From positions 62,001 through 126,000 of the forward strand of contig NZ_JYFC01000007.1 of the NCBI RefSeq assembly GCF_000938265.1: 64,000 bases of DNA. Direction: 5' to 3'. The translations under genes and the position numbers were made by a program. Source of the DNA: Agreia bicolorata. Its GTDB lineage: Bacteria; Actinomycetota; Actinomycetes; Actinomycetales; Microbacteriaceae. Position 1 is the stretch's first letter. Each line of letters begins with the position of its first letter. This document shows positions 45,399-55,790 of this stretch, in pieces. The notes under the pieces were generated by a model that was not told the DNA's origin, did no database searches, and saw only the letters and a program-made list of their open reading frames with translations.

Positions 45399-46213
45399 GG
45401 GCCAGGTTGCGCGGGCGACTCGGCCTGATTTCGGCGGCGCTCTTTCTCGTCGTCGTGATCGTGATGGCCATCGCTCCGTGGATCTTCACCCCCATCGATC
45501 CGCTGACGACCGACACCTCTCAGATTCTGCAGTCACCGGGGTGGGGTCATCCGTTCGGCACCGACCAGACCGGCCGAGATGTGTTCACCCGTGTTGTCTA
45601 CGGGGCCTCATACTCCCTGGGGGTGGGCGCCGGTGCGACCGCGGCCGCGCTCATCGTCGGAGTCGTCGTGGGCACGCTGGTGGGGCTTGCTCCCCGTGTC
45701 GTCGATGGTGTGGCCATGCGTGGAGTCGAGATCCTTCTCGCCTTCCCCGAGTTTCTCATCGCCCTCTTCGCCATCGCCGTGCTTGGGCCGGGGCCCATCA
45801 ATGTGGCCGTAGCTGTCGGAGTCGCGGCCCTTCCCGCGTACATCAGGGTGGCGCGCGCCGAGACGCTCGTCGTTCGCCGCTCCGGCTATGTCGAGGCCGC
45901 GAAGGGCATGGGCATGCACCCCCTGCGCGTTGCCGTCTCGCATGTCGTGCCGAACACACTGCGCCCGCTGGGCGTCATCGCCACCATCGGAATCGGAACG
46001 ACGATCGTGGCGGCGGCCGGTCTCAGTTTTCTCGGCCTCGGCCCGCAGGACCCGACGCCGGAGTGGGGACTCCTTCTTTCGGGGGGCCGCAACTTGCTCG
46101 GCCAGGCGTGGTGGGTCGCGTTCTTCCCCGGCGCGATGATCACGTTGACCGTCGTCTCGGCGACCGTCGTGGGCCGGCGCCTGCGTCGTGCGCGCGAGGG
46201 GCGGCGATCGTGA
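45395..46213 (+). CDS. ABC transporter permease (DppC type)
   Basis: Second channel half. The 272 residues have an N-terminal helix, the DppC hallmark HPFGTDQTGRDVFTRVVYG, five further helices and the EAA loop EAAKGMGMHPLRVAVSHVVP. The true start is ATG 45395, overlapping the first permease stop; the frame is open far upstream but antisense-like. It overlaps the ATPase by GTGA. Confidence 0.92.
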   Translation: MRARLRGRLGLISAALFLVVVIVMAIAPWIFTPIDPLTTDTSQILQSPGWGHPFGTDQTGRDVFTRVVYGASYSLGVGAGATAAALIVGVVVGTLVGLAPRVVDGVAMRGVEILLAFPEFLIALFAIAVLGPGPINVAVAVGVAALPAYIRVARAETLVVRRSGYVEAAKGMGMHPLRVAVSHVVPNTLRPLGVIATIGIGTTIVAAAGLSFLGLGPQDPTPEWGLLLSGGRNLLGQAWWVAFFPGAMITLTVVSATVVGRRLRRAREGRRS

Positions 46214-47859
46214 CGAGTAGTCGTGAGGTCGTGCGAGTATCAGGGCTGTCGGTGCGCTTCGGGCAAGCGGTCGTCGTCGACTCGGTGTCGCTCTCGGTGT
46301 CTGCCGGGGAGTGCCTGGCGATCGTGGGGGAGTCCGGCTCAGGTAAGACTCTGACGGCAAAGGCGCTCCTCGGACTGCTTCCCGACGGCGCCTCGGTTGT
46401 CGTCGACGAGCTCGTGATCGATGGTGTGGACGCTCGGCGCAACTCGGAGCGAGACTGGCGGCGCATCCGAGGCTCCCGCGTGGGGCTGGTCAGTCAAGAT
46501 GCCCTTGTCTCTCTCGACCCGCTGCGCCGTGTCGGCGCCGAGGTCGCCGAGGTACTCGAGGTTCATGGCGCGCCGGGCTCGGGCGAACGGATGCTGCGGG
46601 CCGCGATCGTCGATGCGGTCACCGGTCTGCTGGGCCGGGTCGCCGTGCCCGAACCGGCGGAGCGTGCTCGCCAGTACCCGCACGAACTGTCTGGCGGACT
46701 TCGGCAGCGGGCATTGATCGCGTCGGCGCTCGCGGGGGAGCCCGGAATCCTGATCGCCGACGAACCGACGACCGCACTTGACGTCACCGTGCAAGCCCAG
46801 GTGCTCGATCTCCTCTCCCGATTGCGTGCCGACGGCCTGGGCATCGTCGTGATCAGTCACGATCTCGCGGTCGTCGCAGGGATAGCCGATCGCGTCGCCG
46901 TGATGAAAGACGGACGCATCGTCGAAGAGGGTGCGACGACCGAGGTGCTGTCGAACCCGCAGCACCCGTACACGAGGATGCTGCTCGCCGCGGCCCCGCG
47001 CCTGCCCGAACCCTCGTTCCCTGAGCTTGTTGAAGGGAGCGTCGCCGGTGGTTTCCCTTCGACAGGCTCAGGGGGAGGGGATGGCGTCGCTCCGGTGCTG
47101 CGAGCCACGGGCCTCGGGCGCGATTTTCGTCGCGCTGATGGGGGCATCCGCTCGGCTGTCGATGATGTGTCGTTCACGGTACGTGCCGGTGCGGCGATCG
47201 GCGTCGTGGGGGAGTCGGGCTCGGGCAAGACCACCCTCGCGCGTCTCCTGCTCGCCTTCGACGAGCCGGATCGAGGTTCTGTGGCTCTCGAGGGTCACGA
47301 ATGGAGCGGCATCCCGGAACGGCGTCGCCGATCCCGGCGCGGAGGCATCCAGTACATCAGCCAGGATCCGCTCGGCTCGTTCGACCCTCGGTACACCGTG
47401 GCGCGCATCGTGGCGGAGGGGCTGCGCGGCGACGCTCGCGGCACGTCTCCCGGCGGGCGGGCCGAGCGCATCCGGCATCTGCTCGACAGCGTCGGTCTCG
47501 ACGCGTCGCTCGAGGGCAGACGACCGCACGAGCTGTCGGGCGGGCAGCGGCAGCGGGTCGCTATCGCACGCGCTCTCGCGTCGGAGCCGCGCATCCTGGT
47601 GTGCGATGAGCCGGTGTCGGCTCTCGACGTATCGATCCAGGCGACGATCATCGACCTTCTCGCCGGGCTGCGACGCGACCTCGGGGTGGCGCTCGTCTTC
47701 GTCTCGCACGACCTCGCTGTGGTCGCCCAGCTGTGCGACGAGGTTCTGGTGATGAAGGAGGGGCGTGTCGTTGAGCGGGGCTCGACGCGCGACGTCTTCG
47801 AGAACCCCAGGCATCCGTTCACCCGTGCCCTGGTCGCCGCCGTGCCTCGGATGCCATGA
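46210..47859 (+). CDS. Double ABC ATPase (DppD-DppF fusion) of the peptide importer
   Basis: Both ATPases of the importer in one 549-residue chain. The first domain has Walker A GESGSGKT (40-47), ELSGGLRQR and ADEPTTALDV; the second has GESGSGKT (about 334-341), ELSGGQRQRVAIARAL and CDEPVSALDV. Each ends with an oligopeptide-type region (NPQHPYTRMLLAA and NPRHPFTRALVAA). The linker (about residues 268-292) is read from a dispersed palindromic repeat, giving a Gly/Ser/Pro-rich sequence. GTG 46210 overlaps the permease stop. Confidence 0.92.
   Translation: MTSSREVVRVSGLSVRFGQAVVVDSVSLSVSAGECLAIVGESGSGKTLTAKALLGLLPDGASVVVDELVIDGVDARRNSERDWRRIRGSRVGLVSQDALVSLDPLRRVGAEVAEVLEVHGAPGSGERMLRAAIVDAVTGLLGRVAVPEPAERARQYPHELSGGLRQRALIASALAGEPGILIADEPTTALDVTVQAQVLDLLSRLRADGLGIVVISHDLAVVAGIADRVAVMKDGRIVEEGATTEVLSNPQHPYTRMLLAAAPRLPEPSFPELVEGSVAGGFPSTGSGGGDGVAPVLRATGLGRDFRRADGGIRSAVDDVSFTVRAGAAIGVVGESGSGKTTLARLLLAFDEPDRGSVALEGHEWSGIPERRRRSRRGGIQYISQDPLGSFDPRYTVARIVAEGLRGDARGTSPGGRAERIRHLLDSVGLDASLEGRRPHELSGGQRQRVAIARALASEPRILVCDEPVSALDVSIQATIIDLLAGLRRDLGVALVFVSHDLAVVAQLCDEVLVMKEGRVVERGSTRDVFENPRHPFTRALVAAVPRMP
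47019..47073. repeat. REP-like palindrome inside the double ATPase gene
   Basis: CCCTGAGCTTGTTGAAGGG (47019-47037) and CCCTTCGACAGGCTCAGGG (47055-47073) are inverted copies, 17 of 19 matching. The element keeps the frame and encodes the linker between the two ATPase domains. Confidence 0.85.
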
Positions 47860-47892
47860 GCCCGGCACGGTGATGACGAATCGAGTTCTGTA

Positions 47893-47923
47893 GCTAATTA
47901 GCATTAGTGCTATATTGCGAATA
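47893..47923 (+). promoter_or_regulatory. arsR leaderless promoter with palindromic operator
   Basis: TATATT (47911-47916) is six bases before ATG 47923. The perfect palindrome GCTAATTAGC (47893-47902) lies in the spacer position just upstream, followed by GCATTAGTGC, so the regulator probably represses its own operon. Confidence 0.5.
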
Positions 47924-48261
47924 TGCGAAATGACGATTCGACCTCGGACGTCTTCACGGCGCTGAGTTCTCCCATCCGTCGGCAGATCCTTCAGGAGCTG
48001 CGAGACGGCGAGCTCGCGGCCGGCGACATCGCTGGTCGTTTTCCCGTTTCCGGGCCGACGATCTCCCGGCACCTCTCGGTGCTGAAGGGAGCCGGTCTGG
48101 TGACGGAACGACGCGACGCGAACCGCATCCTCTATTCGCTCGTCGGAGACAGGCTCGCACTGTCGGTCGGCGATTTCCTCTCGGCCGTCTGCCCCGAGCA
48201 GATCGTTCTACGAGGCATCCAGAAGGCCACACCGACGCACACGATCGAGGCGCGCGCATGA
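47923..48261 (+). CDS. ArsR-family transcriptional regulator
   Basis: A 112-residue winged-helix repressor with VFTALSSPIRRQILQELRDG and recognition helix SGPTISRHLSVLKGAGLV. It has no CxC metal site (a single Cys in AVCPEQ), so it probably senses something other than arsenic or is ligand-free. It overlaps the DUF2071 gene by four bases, and that co-occurrence suggests a dedicated regulator for it. Confidence 0.88.
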   Translation: MRNDDSTSDVFTALSSPIRRQILQELRDGELAAGDIAGRFPVSGPTISRHLSVLKGAGLVTERRDANRILYSLVGDRLALSVGDFLSAVCPEQIVLRGIQKATPTHTIEARA

Positions 48262-49010
48262 GCTACTTTCTTCCGTCGTTGACGGCCACGATCGAACGTC
48301 GCCTGCTCATCAACTATGCGCTCGATCCTTCGGTCGCCGCAGACATGCTGCCGCCCGGTCTCCGTCTGCAGCTCGTCGACGGTTCGGCTGTGGCCGGCGT
48401 GTGCCTGATCAGGCTCGGCGACATGCGAGTGCCATGGATGCCGCGGGCGCTCGGGTGGGGAGCCGAGAACGCGGCCCACCGCATCGCCGTCGAGTGGGAT
48501 GACGATGAAGGCACACAGCAGGGTGTCTATATTCCCGTGCGGCACAGCGCTTCCTGGCTTCCTGTTGCGGTCGGGGGACGTCTGTTTCCCGGGGTCCACC
48601 GGCACGCGCGCTTCACCGGCTCCGAGACGGCCAACCGCATTCGTGTCGAGCTTTCCGCTTCAGACCTGAGGGTCTCGGCCGATGTCGCCGTGGTCTCAGA
48701 ATGGAGGAGCCGCCTCTTTGCAACGGTCGATGACGCCTCGGCATTCTTTCGCGCGGGGTCGACTGGCTGGTCACCGCGGCGCGGCTCGGTCGAGCTCGAC
48801 GGGCTCACTCTCGAGACCGAGCAGTGGAAGGTCGAGCCCGGTCGGCTGCTGAATGTCGAGTCGTCGTTCTTCGACGCACTGCCCGACGGCAGTGCCCGGC
48901 TCGACAGCGTACTTGTAATGCGCGACGTTCCCATCGCGTGGAGTGTGCCGCCCCGTAGCCGTCAGATCACTCGGGAGATGCCGGCGAGGTCGGCGTCGAT
49001 TTCTCGCTGA
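48258..49010 (+). CDS. DUF2071 (YqjF-like) protein
   Basis: Cytoplasmic protein of unknown function, acetoacetate-decarboxylase-like beta fold in relatives. The 250 residues show the YqjF pattern: RRLLINYALDPSVAADMLPPGL near the start, YIPVRHSAS and HARFTGSETANRIRVE in the middle, and LLNVESSFFDALPDGS near the end. Translationally coupled to arsR (ATGA). Its last 44 bp overlap the convergent BCCT gene. Confidence 0.78.
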   Translation: MSYFLPSLTATIERRLLINYALDPSVAADMLPPGLRLQLVDGSAVAGVCLIRLGDMRVPWMPRALGWGAENAAHRIAVEWDDDEGTQQGVYIPVRHSASWLPVAVGGRLFPGVHRHARFTGSETANRIRVELSASDLRVSADVAVVSEWRSRLFATVDDASAFFRAGSTGWSPRRGSVELDGLTLETEQWKVEPGRLLNVESSFFDALPDGSARLDSVLVMRDVPIAWSVPPRSRQITREMPARSASISR

Positions 49011-50712
49011 CCGCCTCGCCGGGCGTGTGCACTGCCGTGTCGGCGGGGGACTCGACCGGTGCGGCCGCGCGGGCGCCGCTTCGTCGGAAGAGTGAACGCC
49101 ACCCGCGTTCGTGTTCTCGCTCGGTCGGTTCGTCGACCTCCAGCCCATAGAAGTCGCCGATGTGCTCCACGAAGGCCGCGCGCTGTGCTCTGTCGTACGC
49201 CCGTCTCTCCCTGGAGAAGGCGACGACGGTCGACCAGCAGATCAGCAGCATGACGATGGAGAAGGGCAGGGCGATGATGATCGCCGCCGTCTTCAGGGCC
49301 TCCAGACCACCCGAGAGGAGGAGAGCGATGGCGAGGAGCGAGGTGACGCAGGCGAAGAAGACCCGAATCCACTTGCGCGGCTCCACTTGGCCACCCGAGG
49401 CGATCATGCCCATAACAAGCGAGCCCGAGTCGGCCGAGGTGATGAAGAACACGGCGATGAGCACGATCGCGCCGATGGTGAGCACCGAACCGCCGGGCAG
49501 ATTGCCGAGCATCGAGAACAGGGCCCCCTGCACATCGACGACACCATCCGTGCCGATGAGGTCGGCCTGGCCTGACAGCTGCATGTACAAGGCGGTTCCT
49601 CCGAGCACCGAGAACCAGAGGAAGGTGATGAGGGTGGGAACGAGGATGACGCCGATCACGAACTGTCGCACCGTTCGGCCCCGCGAGATCCGGGCGATGA
49701 AGATGCCGACGAACGGCGCCCACGAGATCCACCATCCCCAGTAGAACGTCGTCCAGCTCGCCTGCCACGCCTCCCCGGCTTTGCCAGTGAAGGCGTTCAC
49801 GGTGAACGACATGCCCACGAAGTTTTGAACGTAGTTTCCGAGCGACTGCACGAAGTCGCGGAGAAGAAACTGTGTGGGGCCGACGATGAGGATGAAGATC
49901 ACGAGCAGTGCCGCGAGCACGAGATTGATGTTCGACAGCCACTTCATGCCCCGTCCTACGCCGGACAGCACGGAGAACAGCACGAAGCCGGTGATCACGA
50001 CGATGATGATGACGTTGACCAGCGTGGTGGAGTCGAGCAGCCCGGCCGACTCGAGCCCTGCGCCGATCTGCAGAACCCCCAGACCCAGCGACGTCGCCAC
50101 GCCGAAGAGCGTGCCCACGAGCGCGACGACGTCGATGGCGTTGCCCCATCCTCCACGCACGCGCCGACCGAGAAGAGGTTCGAGCGTCCACCGGATGGAG
50201 ACGGGCCGATTGCGGCGATGGATCGCGTATGCCAGGGCAAGGCCGATGACGACGTAGATCGACCAGGCATGCACGCCCCAATGGAGGTAGGTCTGGGAGA
50301 TCGCCTGCTGAGCGAGCTCGATGTCCGTTCCCGTGACGCCGGGGCGTGGATTCGCGAAGTGGCTGAGGGGTTCGCTCACCCCGTAGAAGACGAGGCCGAT
50401 GCCCATACCGGCGGCGAAGAGCAGCGACAGCCACGAACCGATCGAGAATTCGGGTTCGTCGTCGTCTTTGCCGAGCTTGATGTCGCCGTAGCGGCTGAAG
50501 CCCAGATACAGGCAGAAGACCACGAAGAATGCTGCGATGAGCACGTAGTACCAGTTGAAATTCGTGACAATGCTCGACTGCACGGCCGCGAATGCGGCCT
50601 CGGCGGCATCGGGCACGATCATGGCGCAGGCGGCGAATACGACGACGATGACAGCCGCGGGCCAGAAGACCCATCGGTTGACGGAGGCGGGGGTCTCTTT
50701 AGATCCGGGCAT
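48967..50712 (-). CDS. BCCT-family transporter (glycine betaine/choline/carnitine)
   Basis: Secondary importer of quaternary amines for osmoprotection. The 581-residue protein has twelve helices and the family motifs GMGIGLVFYGVSEPLSHF, HWGVHAWSIYVVIGLALAY and FYWGWWISWAPFVGIFIARI, the last with the conserved Trp-rich substrate helix. A charged C-terminal tail of about 80 residues may be osmosensory. ATG 50712 follows TACCCT by six bases (leaderless). The longer open frame upstream is over the ileS leader and rejected. Confidence 0.92.
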   Translation of the reverse strand: MPGSKETPASVNRWVFWPAAVIVVVFAACAMIVPDAAEAAFAAVQSSIVTNFNWYYVLIAAFFVVFCLYLGFSRYGDIKLGKDDDEPEFSIGSWLSLLFAAGMGIGLVFYGVSEPLSHFANPRPGVTGTDIELAQQAISQTYLHWGVHAWSIYVVIGLALAYAIHRRNRPVSIRWTLEPLLGRRVRGGWGNAIDVVALVGTLFGVATSLGLGVLQIGAGLESAGLLDSTTLVNVIIIVVITGFVLFSVLSGVGRGMKWLSNINLVLAALLVIFILIVGPTQFLLRDFVQSLGNYVQNFVGMSFTVNAFTGKAGEAWQASWTTFYWGWWISWAPFVGIFIARISRGRTVRQFVIGVILVPTLITFLWFSVLGGTALYMQLSGQADLIGTDGVVDVQGALFSMLGNLPGGSVLTIGAIVLIAVFFITSADSGSLVMGMIASGGQVEPRKWIRVFFACVTSLLAIALLLSGGLEALKTAAIIIALPFSIVMLLICWSTVVAFSRERRAYDRAQRAAFVEHIGDFYGLEVDEPTEREHERGWRSLFRRSGARAAAPVESPADTAVHTPGEAVSEKSTPTSPASPE

Positions 50713-50724
50713 CAGACAAGGGTA
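50713..50724 (-). promoter_or_regulatory. Leaderless promoter of the BCCT gene
   Basis: TACCCT (50724-50719, minus strand) ends six bases before ATG 50712. Confidence 0.5.
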
Positions 50725-50759
50725 CGGGTGCAATGGCGTCGGGTCGTGCCGGCGTCGGA

Positions 50760-50765
50760 TAATAT
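50760..50765 (+). promoter_or_regulatory. ileS promoter -10
   Basis: TAATAT lies about 10 bp before the T-box leader. No good -35 hexamer is visible. Confidence 0.5.
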
Positions 50766-50771
50766 GGTTGC

Positions 50772-50990
50772 TACATGACAGTGATCCGGCAATCACCGGT
50801 GAGTCTTCGGAAGAAAGGCACGCGCGAGCGGGCCGAGTAGAGCCGAACGGGTCTGGCCCGTCATAGCCAACGAACAAGCGGTCGATTAGGGCGAAGAGTC
50901 GTGGTCGGCAAGCGAGGTGGTACCACGCGGGTCGGAGCGTTTCCGACCAGGCGTCCTCGTGGAACAGGCAACGAGAAGGCCCGTCCAGGA
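50772..50990 (+). promoter_or_regulatory. ileS T-box riboswitch (actinobacterial, translational type)
   Basis: Senses uncharged tRNA-Ile and exposes the ileS ribosome site. The leader has an ultrashort Stem I (GTGATCCGGCAATCACCGG) with specifier codon ATC, the AGTAGAGCCGAACGGG element, and the T-box consensus AGGTGGTACCACG (50915-50927) whose TGGT pairs with the tRNA end. A hairpin GGTCGG/CCGACC (50930-50948) and a CTCGT/ACGAG hairpin follow. No terminator with a T-tract is present; the AGGAG of ileS is close, so control is probably translational. Confidence 0.88.
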
Positions 50991-50995
50991 GAAGC

Positions 50996-53900
50996 ATGTC
51001 GTACCCCAAGAACTCTGATGAGACCCCCGGCGAGCAGCACCGCCACGCGGCCCCTGCCGTCACCCCGAGCCCGAACTTTCCGGCGATCGAAGAAGAGGTG
51101 CTCGGCTTCTGGAAGGCCGACGACACCTTCCGTGCGTCGATCGAGAACCGAGCGGATGCCGACGAGTGGGTGTTCTACGACGGCCCGCCTTTCGCGAACG
51201 GTCTGCCGCACTACGGCCACCTGCTCACCGGCTACGCCAAAGACCTGTTCCCGCGGTTCCAGACCATGCGCGGCAAGAAGGTAGAGCGCCGCTTCGGCTG
51301 GGACACGCACGGTCTGCCCGCCGAGCTCGAGGCGATGCGTCAGCTCGGAATCACCGAGAAGAGCCAGATCGAGGAGATGGGCATCGGCGTCTTCAACCAG
51401 GCGTCGCGCGACTCCGTGCTGCGCTACACCGGAGAGTGGCAGGAGTACGTGACCCGCCAGGCCCGCTGGGTTGACTTCGAGAACGACTACAAGACCCTCG
51501 ACATCACGTTTATGGAGAGCGTCATCTGGGCGTTCAAGCAGCTGCACACGAAGGGGCTCGCCTACGAGGGCTTCCGGGTTCTGCCGTATTGCTGGCACGA
51601 CGAGACGCCTCTCTCGAATCATGAGCTGCGTATGGACGACGACGTCTACAAGATGCGCCAGGACCAGACGGTCACCGTCACGTTCCCGCTCACCGGCGCC
51701 AAGGCGGAGGCGCTCGGCCTCACGGCCGTGCGCGCCCTGGCCTGGACCACGACGCCCTGGACCCTGCCGACGAACCTGGCGCTCGCGGTCGGCCCCAGCA
51801 TCCAGTACGCGGTCGTGCCGGGCGGGCCGAACGGCGCCGCCGATGTGCACGAAGACAGGCTCGAAGGGGAATCCCACGAGTACCTCATCGCGAGCGATCT
51901 CGTGGGCAACTACGCGAAAGACCTGGGCTACGAGACCGCCGACGACGCCATCGCGGCGATCTCGCGCACCCACCTGGGGGCCGAGCTCGAGGGCGTGACG
52001 TACGACCGTCTCTGGGACTACTACGCCGACACCGAGACGTGGGGAACGCAGAACGCGTGGCGCATCCTCGTTGCCGACTACGTGTCGACCACCGACGGAA
52101 CCGGCATCGTGCACCAGGCGCCCGCATACGGTGAGGAAGACCAGAAGATCTGCGAGGCCGCCGGAATCCCGGTGGTGATCTCGGTCGACGAGGGTGCGCG
52201 CTTTTTGCCCAGCGTCACCGACGTGGTCGGCCTGCAGGTCTTCGAGGCGAACAAGCCGCTCACCCAGCTGCTGCGTGCGAACGGCCGTCTGCTGCGCCAG
52301 GCCAGCTACGAGCACTCGTACCCGCACTGCTGGCGCTGCCGCAACCCGCTGATCTACAAGGCCGTGTCGAGCTGGTTCGTGCGCGTCACGGAGTTCCGCG
52401 ACCGCATGGAGACGCTCAACCAGGAGATCAACTGGATCCCCGAGAACGTGAAGGACGGCCAGTTCGGCAAGTGGGTGTCGAACGCCCGCGACTGGTCCAT
52501 CTCGCGCAACCGCTACTGGGGGTCTCCCATCCCGGTGTGGAAGAGCGACAACCCCGAGTACCCGAGGGTCGACGTCTACGGATCGCTCGACGAACTCGAG
52601 GCCGACTTCGGCGTGCGCCCCACCGACCTGCACCGGCCCTACATCGACGAGCTCACCCGGCCGAACCCCGACGACCCCACCGGTCAGTCGACCATGCGCC
52701 GCATCGAAGACGTGCTCGACGTGTGGTTCGATTCGGGCTCGATGCCCTTCGCCCAGGTGCACTACCCGTTCGAGAACCAGGACTGGTTCGACAGCCACAA
52801 CCCGGCCGACTTCATCGTCGAGTACATCGGGCAGACCCGCGGCTGGTTCTACACGCTGCACACGCTCTCGACCGCGCTGTTCGATCGCCCGGCATTCCGC
52901 AATGTGGTCAGCCACGGCATCGTGCTCGGCAGCGACGGGCAGAAGATGTCGAAGAGTCTGCGCAACTACCCCGACGTCTCAGAGGTGCTCGACCGCGACG
53001 GGTCGGATGCGATGCGCTGGTTCCTGATGAGTTCGCCCGTTCTGCGCGGCGGAAACCTGGTCGTCACCGAGGAGTCGATCCGCGAGGCGACCAGGCAGGT
53101 TCTGTTGCCGCTGTGGAGCACGTACTACTTCTTCACGCTGTACGCCAACACCGCGGGCGAGTCAGGCTACGACGCGCAGCTGCGCACCGATTCGACCGAT
53201 GTGCTCGACCGGTACCTCCTGGCTAAGACGCGCGAGCTGATCCACGACGTGGCGGCAGACCTCGACGCCTACGATTCGACGCTGGCGACCGCCAAGCTGC
53301 GGGACTTCGCCGACGTTCTCACCAACTGGTACGTGCGCCGCAGTCGTGACCGCTTCTGGTCGGGAACCGACACCGCCGCTTTCGACACCCTCTTCACGGT
53401 GCTCGAGGCCGTCACCCGGGTCGCCGCCCCCATGCTGCCCCTCGTCTCCGAGCGCATCTGGAAGGGACTCACGGGGGGCCGAAGCGTTCACCTCACCGAC
53501 TGGCCCGATGAGAATCGGTTCCCGGCAGACCCGGCCCTCGTGCACGCCATGGATCAGGTGAGGGAGATCTCCTCCACCGTGCTGTCGCTGCGCAAGCAGA
53601 ACGGTCTCCGTGTGCGTCTTCCCCTCGCGAACCTCACCATCGTGAGCTCGAATGTCGAAGCCCTGCGACCCTTCGAGGGCATCCTCGCCGACGAGCTCAA
53701 CGTGAAGAGCGTCACGCTGGTCGAGCAGCAGTCGAACAGCGCCGTGGAGTTCGGCATCACGTCGAAGCTCACGGTGAACGCCCGCGCCGCAGGTCCGCGC
53801 CTCGGCAAGCAGGTGCAGGAGGTCATCAAGGCTGCACGTGGGGGTGACTGGTCAGAGAGCAACGGCGTGGTGACCGCGGGAGGCATCGACCTCGGCGACG

Positions 53901-54382
53901 GCGAATACGAGCTCGTGCTCGAAACGCAGGATGCCGGCGACGGCGCCCACACGGCCCTCGCTCTGCTCGCGGGTGGCGGATTCGCTCTGCTTGACACCGC
54001 GACGACCCCGGAACTCGAGGCGGAGGGTCTCGCCCGCGACATGATCCGTGCCGTGCAGGACGCTCGCAAGTCGGCGGGCTTCGAGGTGAGCGACAGGATC
54101 GTGCTCGACCTCGTCTTCTTCGACGACGCAGACGCGGACGCGCTGCGTCGGGCCTCGACCGTCGACGTGGCGGGGGAGACCCTTGCCACAGACTTCACCA
54201 TCTCGGGCCCCCGTGACACCCCGGGTCTCGACGGGTACCGTGGAGATCTGGTCGCCGAGTGGATCGGCAACGTGGTCAACACCGCACCCGAGCGCGTCGT
54301 TCGCATCGGCGGCGCCAAGTACGCGAACATCGACGACGTCATCGTCGCGGTGAGCCGACAGTCAGGAATCCGCAATGTCTGA
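50996..54382 (+). CDS. ileS: Isoleucine--tRNA ligase, IleS2 type
   Basis: Class I synthetase charging tRNA-Ile. The 1128 residues have the HIGH-equivalent HYGH (72-75, [11 protein letters not shown]), an editing domain, and KMSKS (650-654, [12 protein letters not shown]). The HxxH signature and length mark the eukaryote-like IleS2 class, which in other bacteria tolerates mupirocin; that is known of the class, not shown here. AGGAG precedes the ATG. It overlaps folC by eight bases. Confidence 0.95.
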   Translation: MSYPKNSDETPGEQHRHAAPAVTPSPNFPAIEEEVLGFWKADDTFRASIENRADADEWVFYDGPPFANGLPHYGHLLTGYAKDLFPRFQTMRGKKVERRFGWDTHGLPAELEAMRQLGITEKSQIEEMGIGVFNQASRDSVLRYTGEWQEYVTRQARWVDFENDYKTLDITFMESVIWAFKQLHTKGLAYEGFRVLPYCWHDETPLSNHELRMDDDVYKMRQDQTVTVTFPLTGAKAEALGLTAVRALAWTTTPWTLPTNLALAVGPSIQYAVVPGGPNGAADVHEDRLEGESHEYLIASDLVGNYAKDLGYETADDAIAAISRTHLGAELEGVTYDRLWDYYADTETWGTQNAWRILVADYVSTTDGTGIVHQAPAYGEEDQKICEAAGIPVVISVDEGARFLPSVTDVVGLQVFEANKPLTQLLRANGRLLRQASYEHSYPHCWRCRNPLIYKAVSSWFVRVTEFRDRMETLNQEINWIPENVKDGQFGKWVSNARDWSISRNRYWGSPIPVWKSDNPEYPRVDVYGSLDELEADFGVRPTDLHRPYIDELTRPNPDDPTGQSTMRRIEDVLDVWFDSGSMPFAQVHYPFENQDWFDSHNPADFIVEYIGQTRGWFYTLHTLSTALFDRPAFRNVVSHGIVLGSDGQKMSKSLRNYPDVSEVLDRDGSDAMRWFLMSSPVLRGGNLVVTEESIREATRQVLLPLWSTYYFFTLYANTAGESGYDAQLRTDSTDVLDRYLLAKTRELIHDVAADLDAYDSTLATAKLRDFADVLTNWYVRRSRDRFWSGTDTAAFDTLFTVLEAVTRVAAPMLPLVSERIWKGLTGGRSVHLTDWPDENRFPADPALVHAMDQVREISSTVLSLRKQNGLRVRLPLANLTIVSSNVEALRPFEGILADELNVKSVTLVEQQSNSAVEFGITSKLTVNARAAGPRLGKQVQEVIKAARGGDWSESNGVVTAGGIDLGDGEYELVLETQDAGDGAHTALALLAGGGFALLDTATTPELEAEGLARDMIRAVQDARKSAGFEVSDRIVLDLVFFDDADADALRRASTVDVAGETLATDFTISGPRDTPGLDGYRGDLVAEWIGNVVNTAPERVVRIGGAKYANIDDVIVAVSRQSGIRNV

Positions 54383-55790
54383 TCACGAGTCCTCCGATCC
54401 AGAGAAGTCGGGCTACATCGGTCCGCTCGACGATACCGATCCCGACGAGTTCGTCGCCGCGGGTGACGCGGTTTATACGGCGCTTCTCGAGAGGATCGGC
54501 GAAGCCGCGCCCCAGCCCAGGCTCTCCGCCACTCGTCGCGTCGTCGAGTTGCTCGGCGATCCGCAGCGGGCATACCCCGTGATCCACATCACGGGCACGA
54601 ACGGAAAGACGAGCACCAGTCGCATCACCGAGAGCATTCTGCGGGCGTATGGTCTGCGTACGGGACTCTTCACGAGCCCTCACCTCGAGCGACTCAACGA
54701 GCGGATCGTCATCGACGGCGAACCGATCAGCAACGAGGCACTTGCGGCGAACTGGGCAGACATCGAGCCGTTCCTGCAGATCGTCGACGGAGAGCTCGAG
54801 ACGGCGGGGGAGCCCCGCATCACCTTCTTCGAGGCGCTGTCGATTCTTGCTTTCGCGTCGTTTGCCGACGCTCCGGTCGACGTCGCCGTGATCGAGGTGG
54901 GCATGGGCGGTGAGTGGGACTCCACGAACGTGGCCGACGGCCAGGTCGCAGTCATCACGCCGATCTCGCTCGATCACACGAACCGGCTGGGCAATACCGT
55001 CGAGGAGATCGCGCGTACCAAGTCAGGCATCATCAAACCGGTGTCGCACGTGGTCACGGCCGTTCAGCCCGGCGGTGCTCTGGCCGAACTGCAGCGCGCG
55101 GCCGAGCTCACCGAGTCCACCCTGGCTGCGCAGGGGGAGCAGTTCGGCCTGATCTCCAGCGCCGTCGGTGTTGGGGGCCAGGTCGTCTCCATCAAGGGGC
55201 TCGCTGGAACGTATTCCGATCTGTTCCTGCCGCTTTACGGTGCCCACCAGGCGCAGAACGCTGCAGTCGCCGTGGCCGCAGTCGAGTCGTTCCTCGGTGG
55301 GGGAACGCACGAACTCGCATCCGATGTCGTGAACGAGGGCTTCGCTACCGCCACGTCGCCGGGGCGCCTGCAACTGGTGGGCATCGAGCCCACCGTGCTC
55401 GTCGACGCCGCGCACAACCCCGGCGGGGCCGAGGTGCTGGCCGTGGCCATCACCGAATACTTCACGTTCGACAAGGTGGTCGCCGTTCTCGGCGTTCTCG
55501 GCGATAAAGACGTCGAGGGTATTGTTCGGGCGCTCGAGCCCGTCGTCACCGAGTTCGTCGTCACGGATGCGCCCAGCGACCGCGCGATCGATGCGGATTC
55601 GCTGGCGGCGATCGTCGTCGGCATCGTCGGTCGTGACCGTGTGACGGTCGAGCCAGAGCTTGAGCGCGCCATGGAGGTCGCTCGTGACAGCGCCGAGGAG
55701 GCCGAACGCGGCGCCGTGCTGGTGACGGGCTCGATCACGCTCGTCGGCGAGGCCATCACCCTGGCCGAGGCCGAGAAATGGAAGCCGTGA
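54375..55790 (+). CDS. folC: Folylpolyglutamate/dihydrofolate synthase
   Basis: Adds glutamate to folate, and in many bacteria also makes dihydrofolate. The 471 residues have the Mur-ligase P-loop [14 protein letters not shown], the second motif [22 protein letters not shown] leading to [11 protein letters not shown], and [11 protein letters not shown]-terminal 35 residues are an acidic extension. It is coupled to ileS (8-bp overlap) and to the DUF4233 gene. Confidence 0.93.
   Translation: MSDHESSDPEKSGYIGPLDDTDPDEFVAAGDAVYTALLERIGEAAPQPRLSATRRVVELLGDPQRAYPVIHITGTNGKTSTSRITESILRAYGLRTGLFTSPHLERLNERIVIDGEPISNEALAANWADIEPFLQIVDGELETAGEPRITFFEALSILAFASFADAPVDVAVIEVGMGGEWDSTNVADGQVAVITPISLDHTNRLGNTVEEIARTKSGIIKPVSHVVTAVQPGGALAELQRAAELTESTLAAQGEQFGLISSAVGVGGQVVSIKGLAGTYSDLFLPLYGAHQAQNAAVAVAAVESFLGGGTHELASDVVNEGFATATSPGRLQLVGIEPTVLVDAAHNPGGAEVLAVAITEYFTFDKVVAVLGVLGDKDVEGIVRALEPVVTEFVVTDAPSDRAIDADSLAAIVVGIVGRDRVTVEPELERAMEVARDSAEEAERGAVLVTGSITLVGEAITLAEAEKWKP

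Noticed and set aside
50861-52915. 684-codon minus-strand open frame over ileS
   Set aside because: Antisense shadow of ileS and its T-box.
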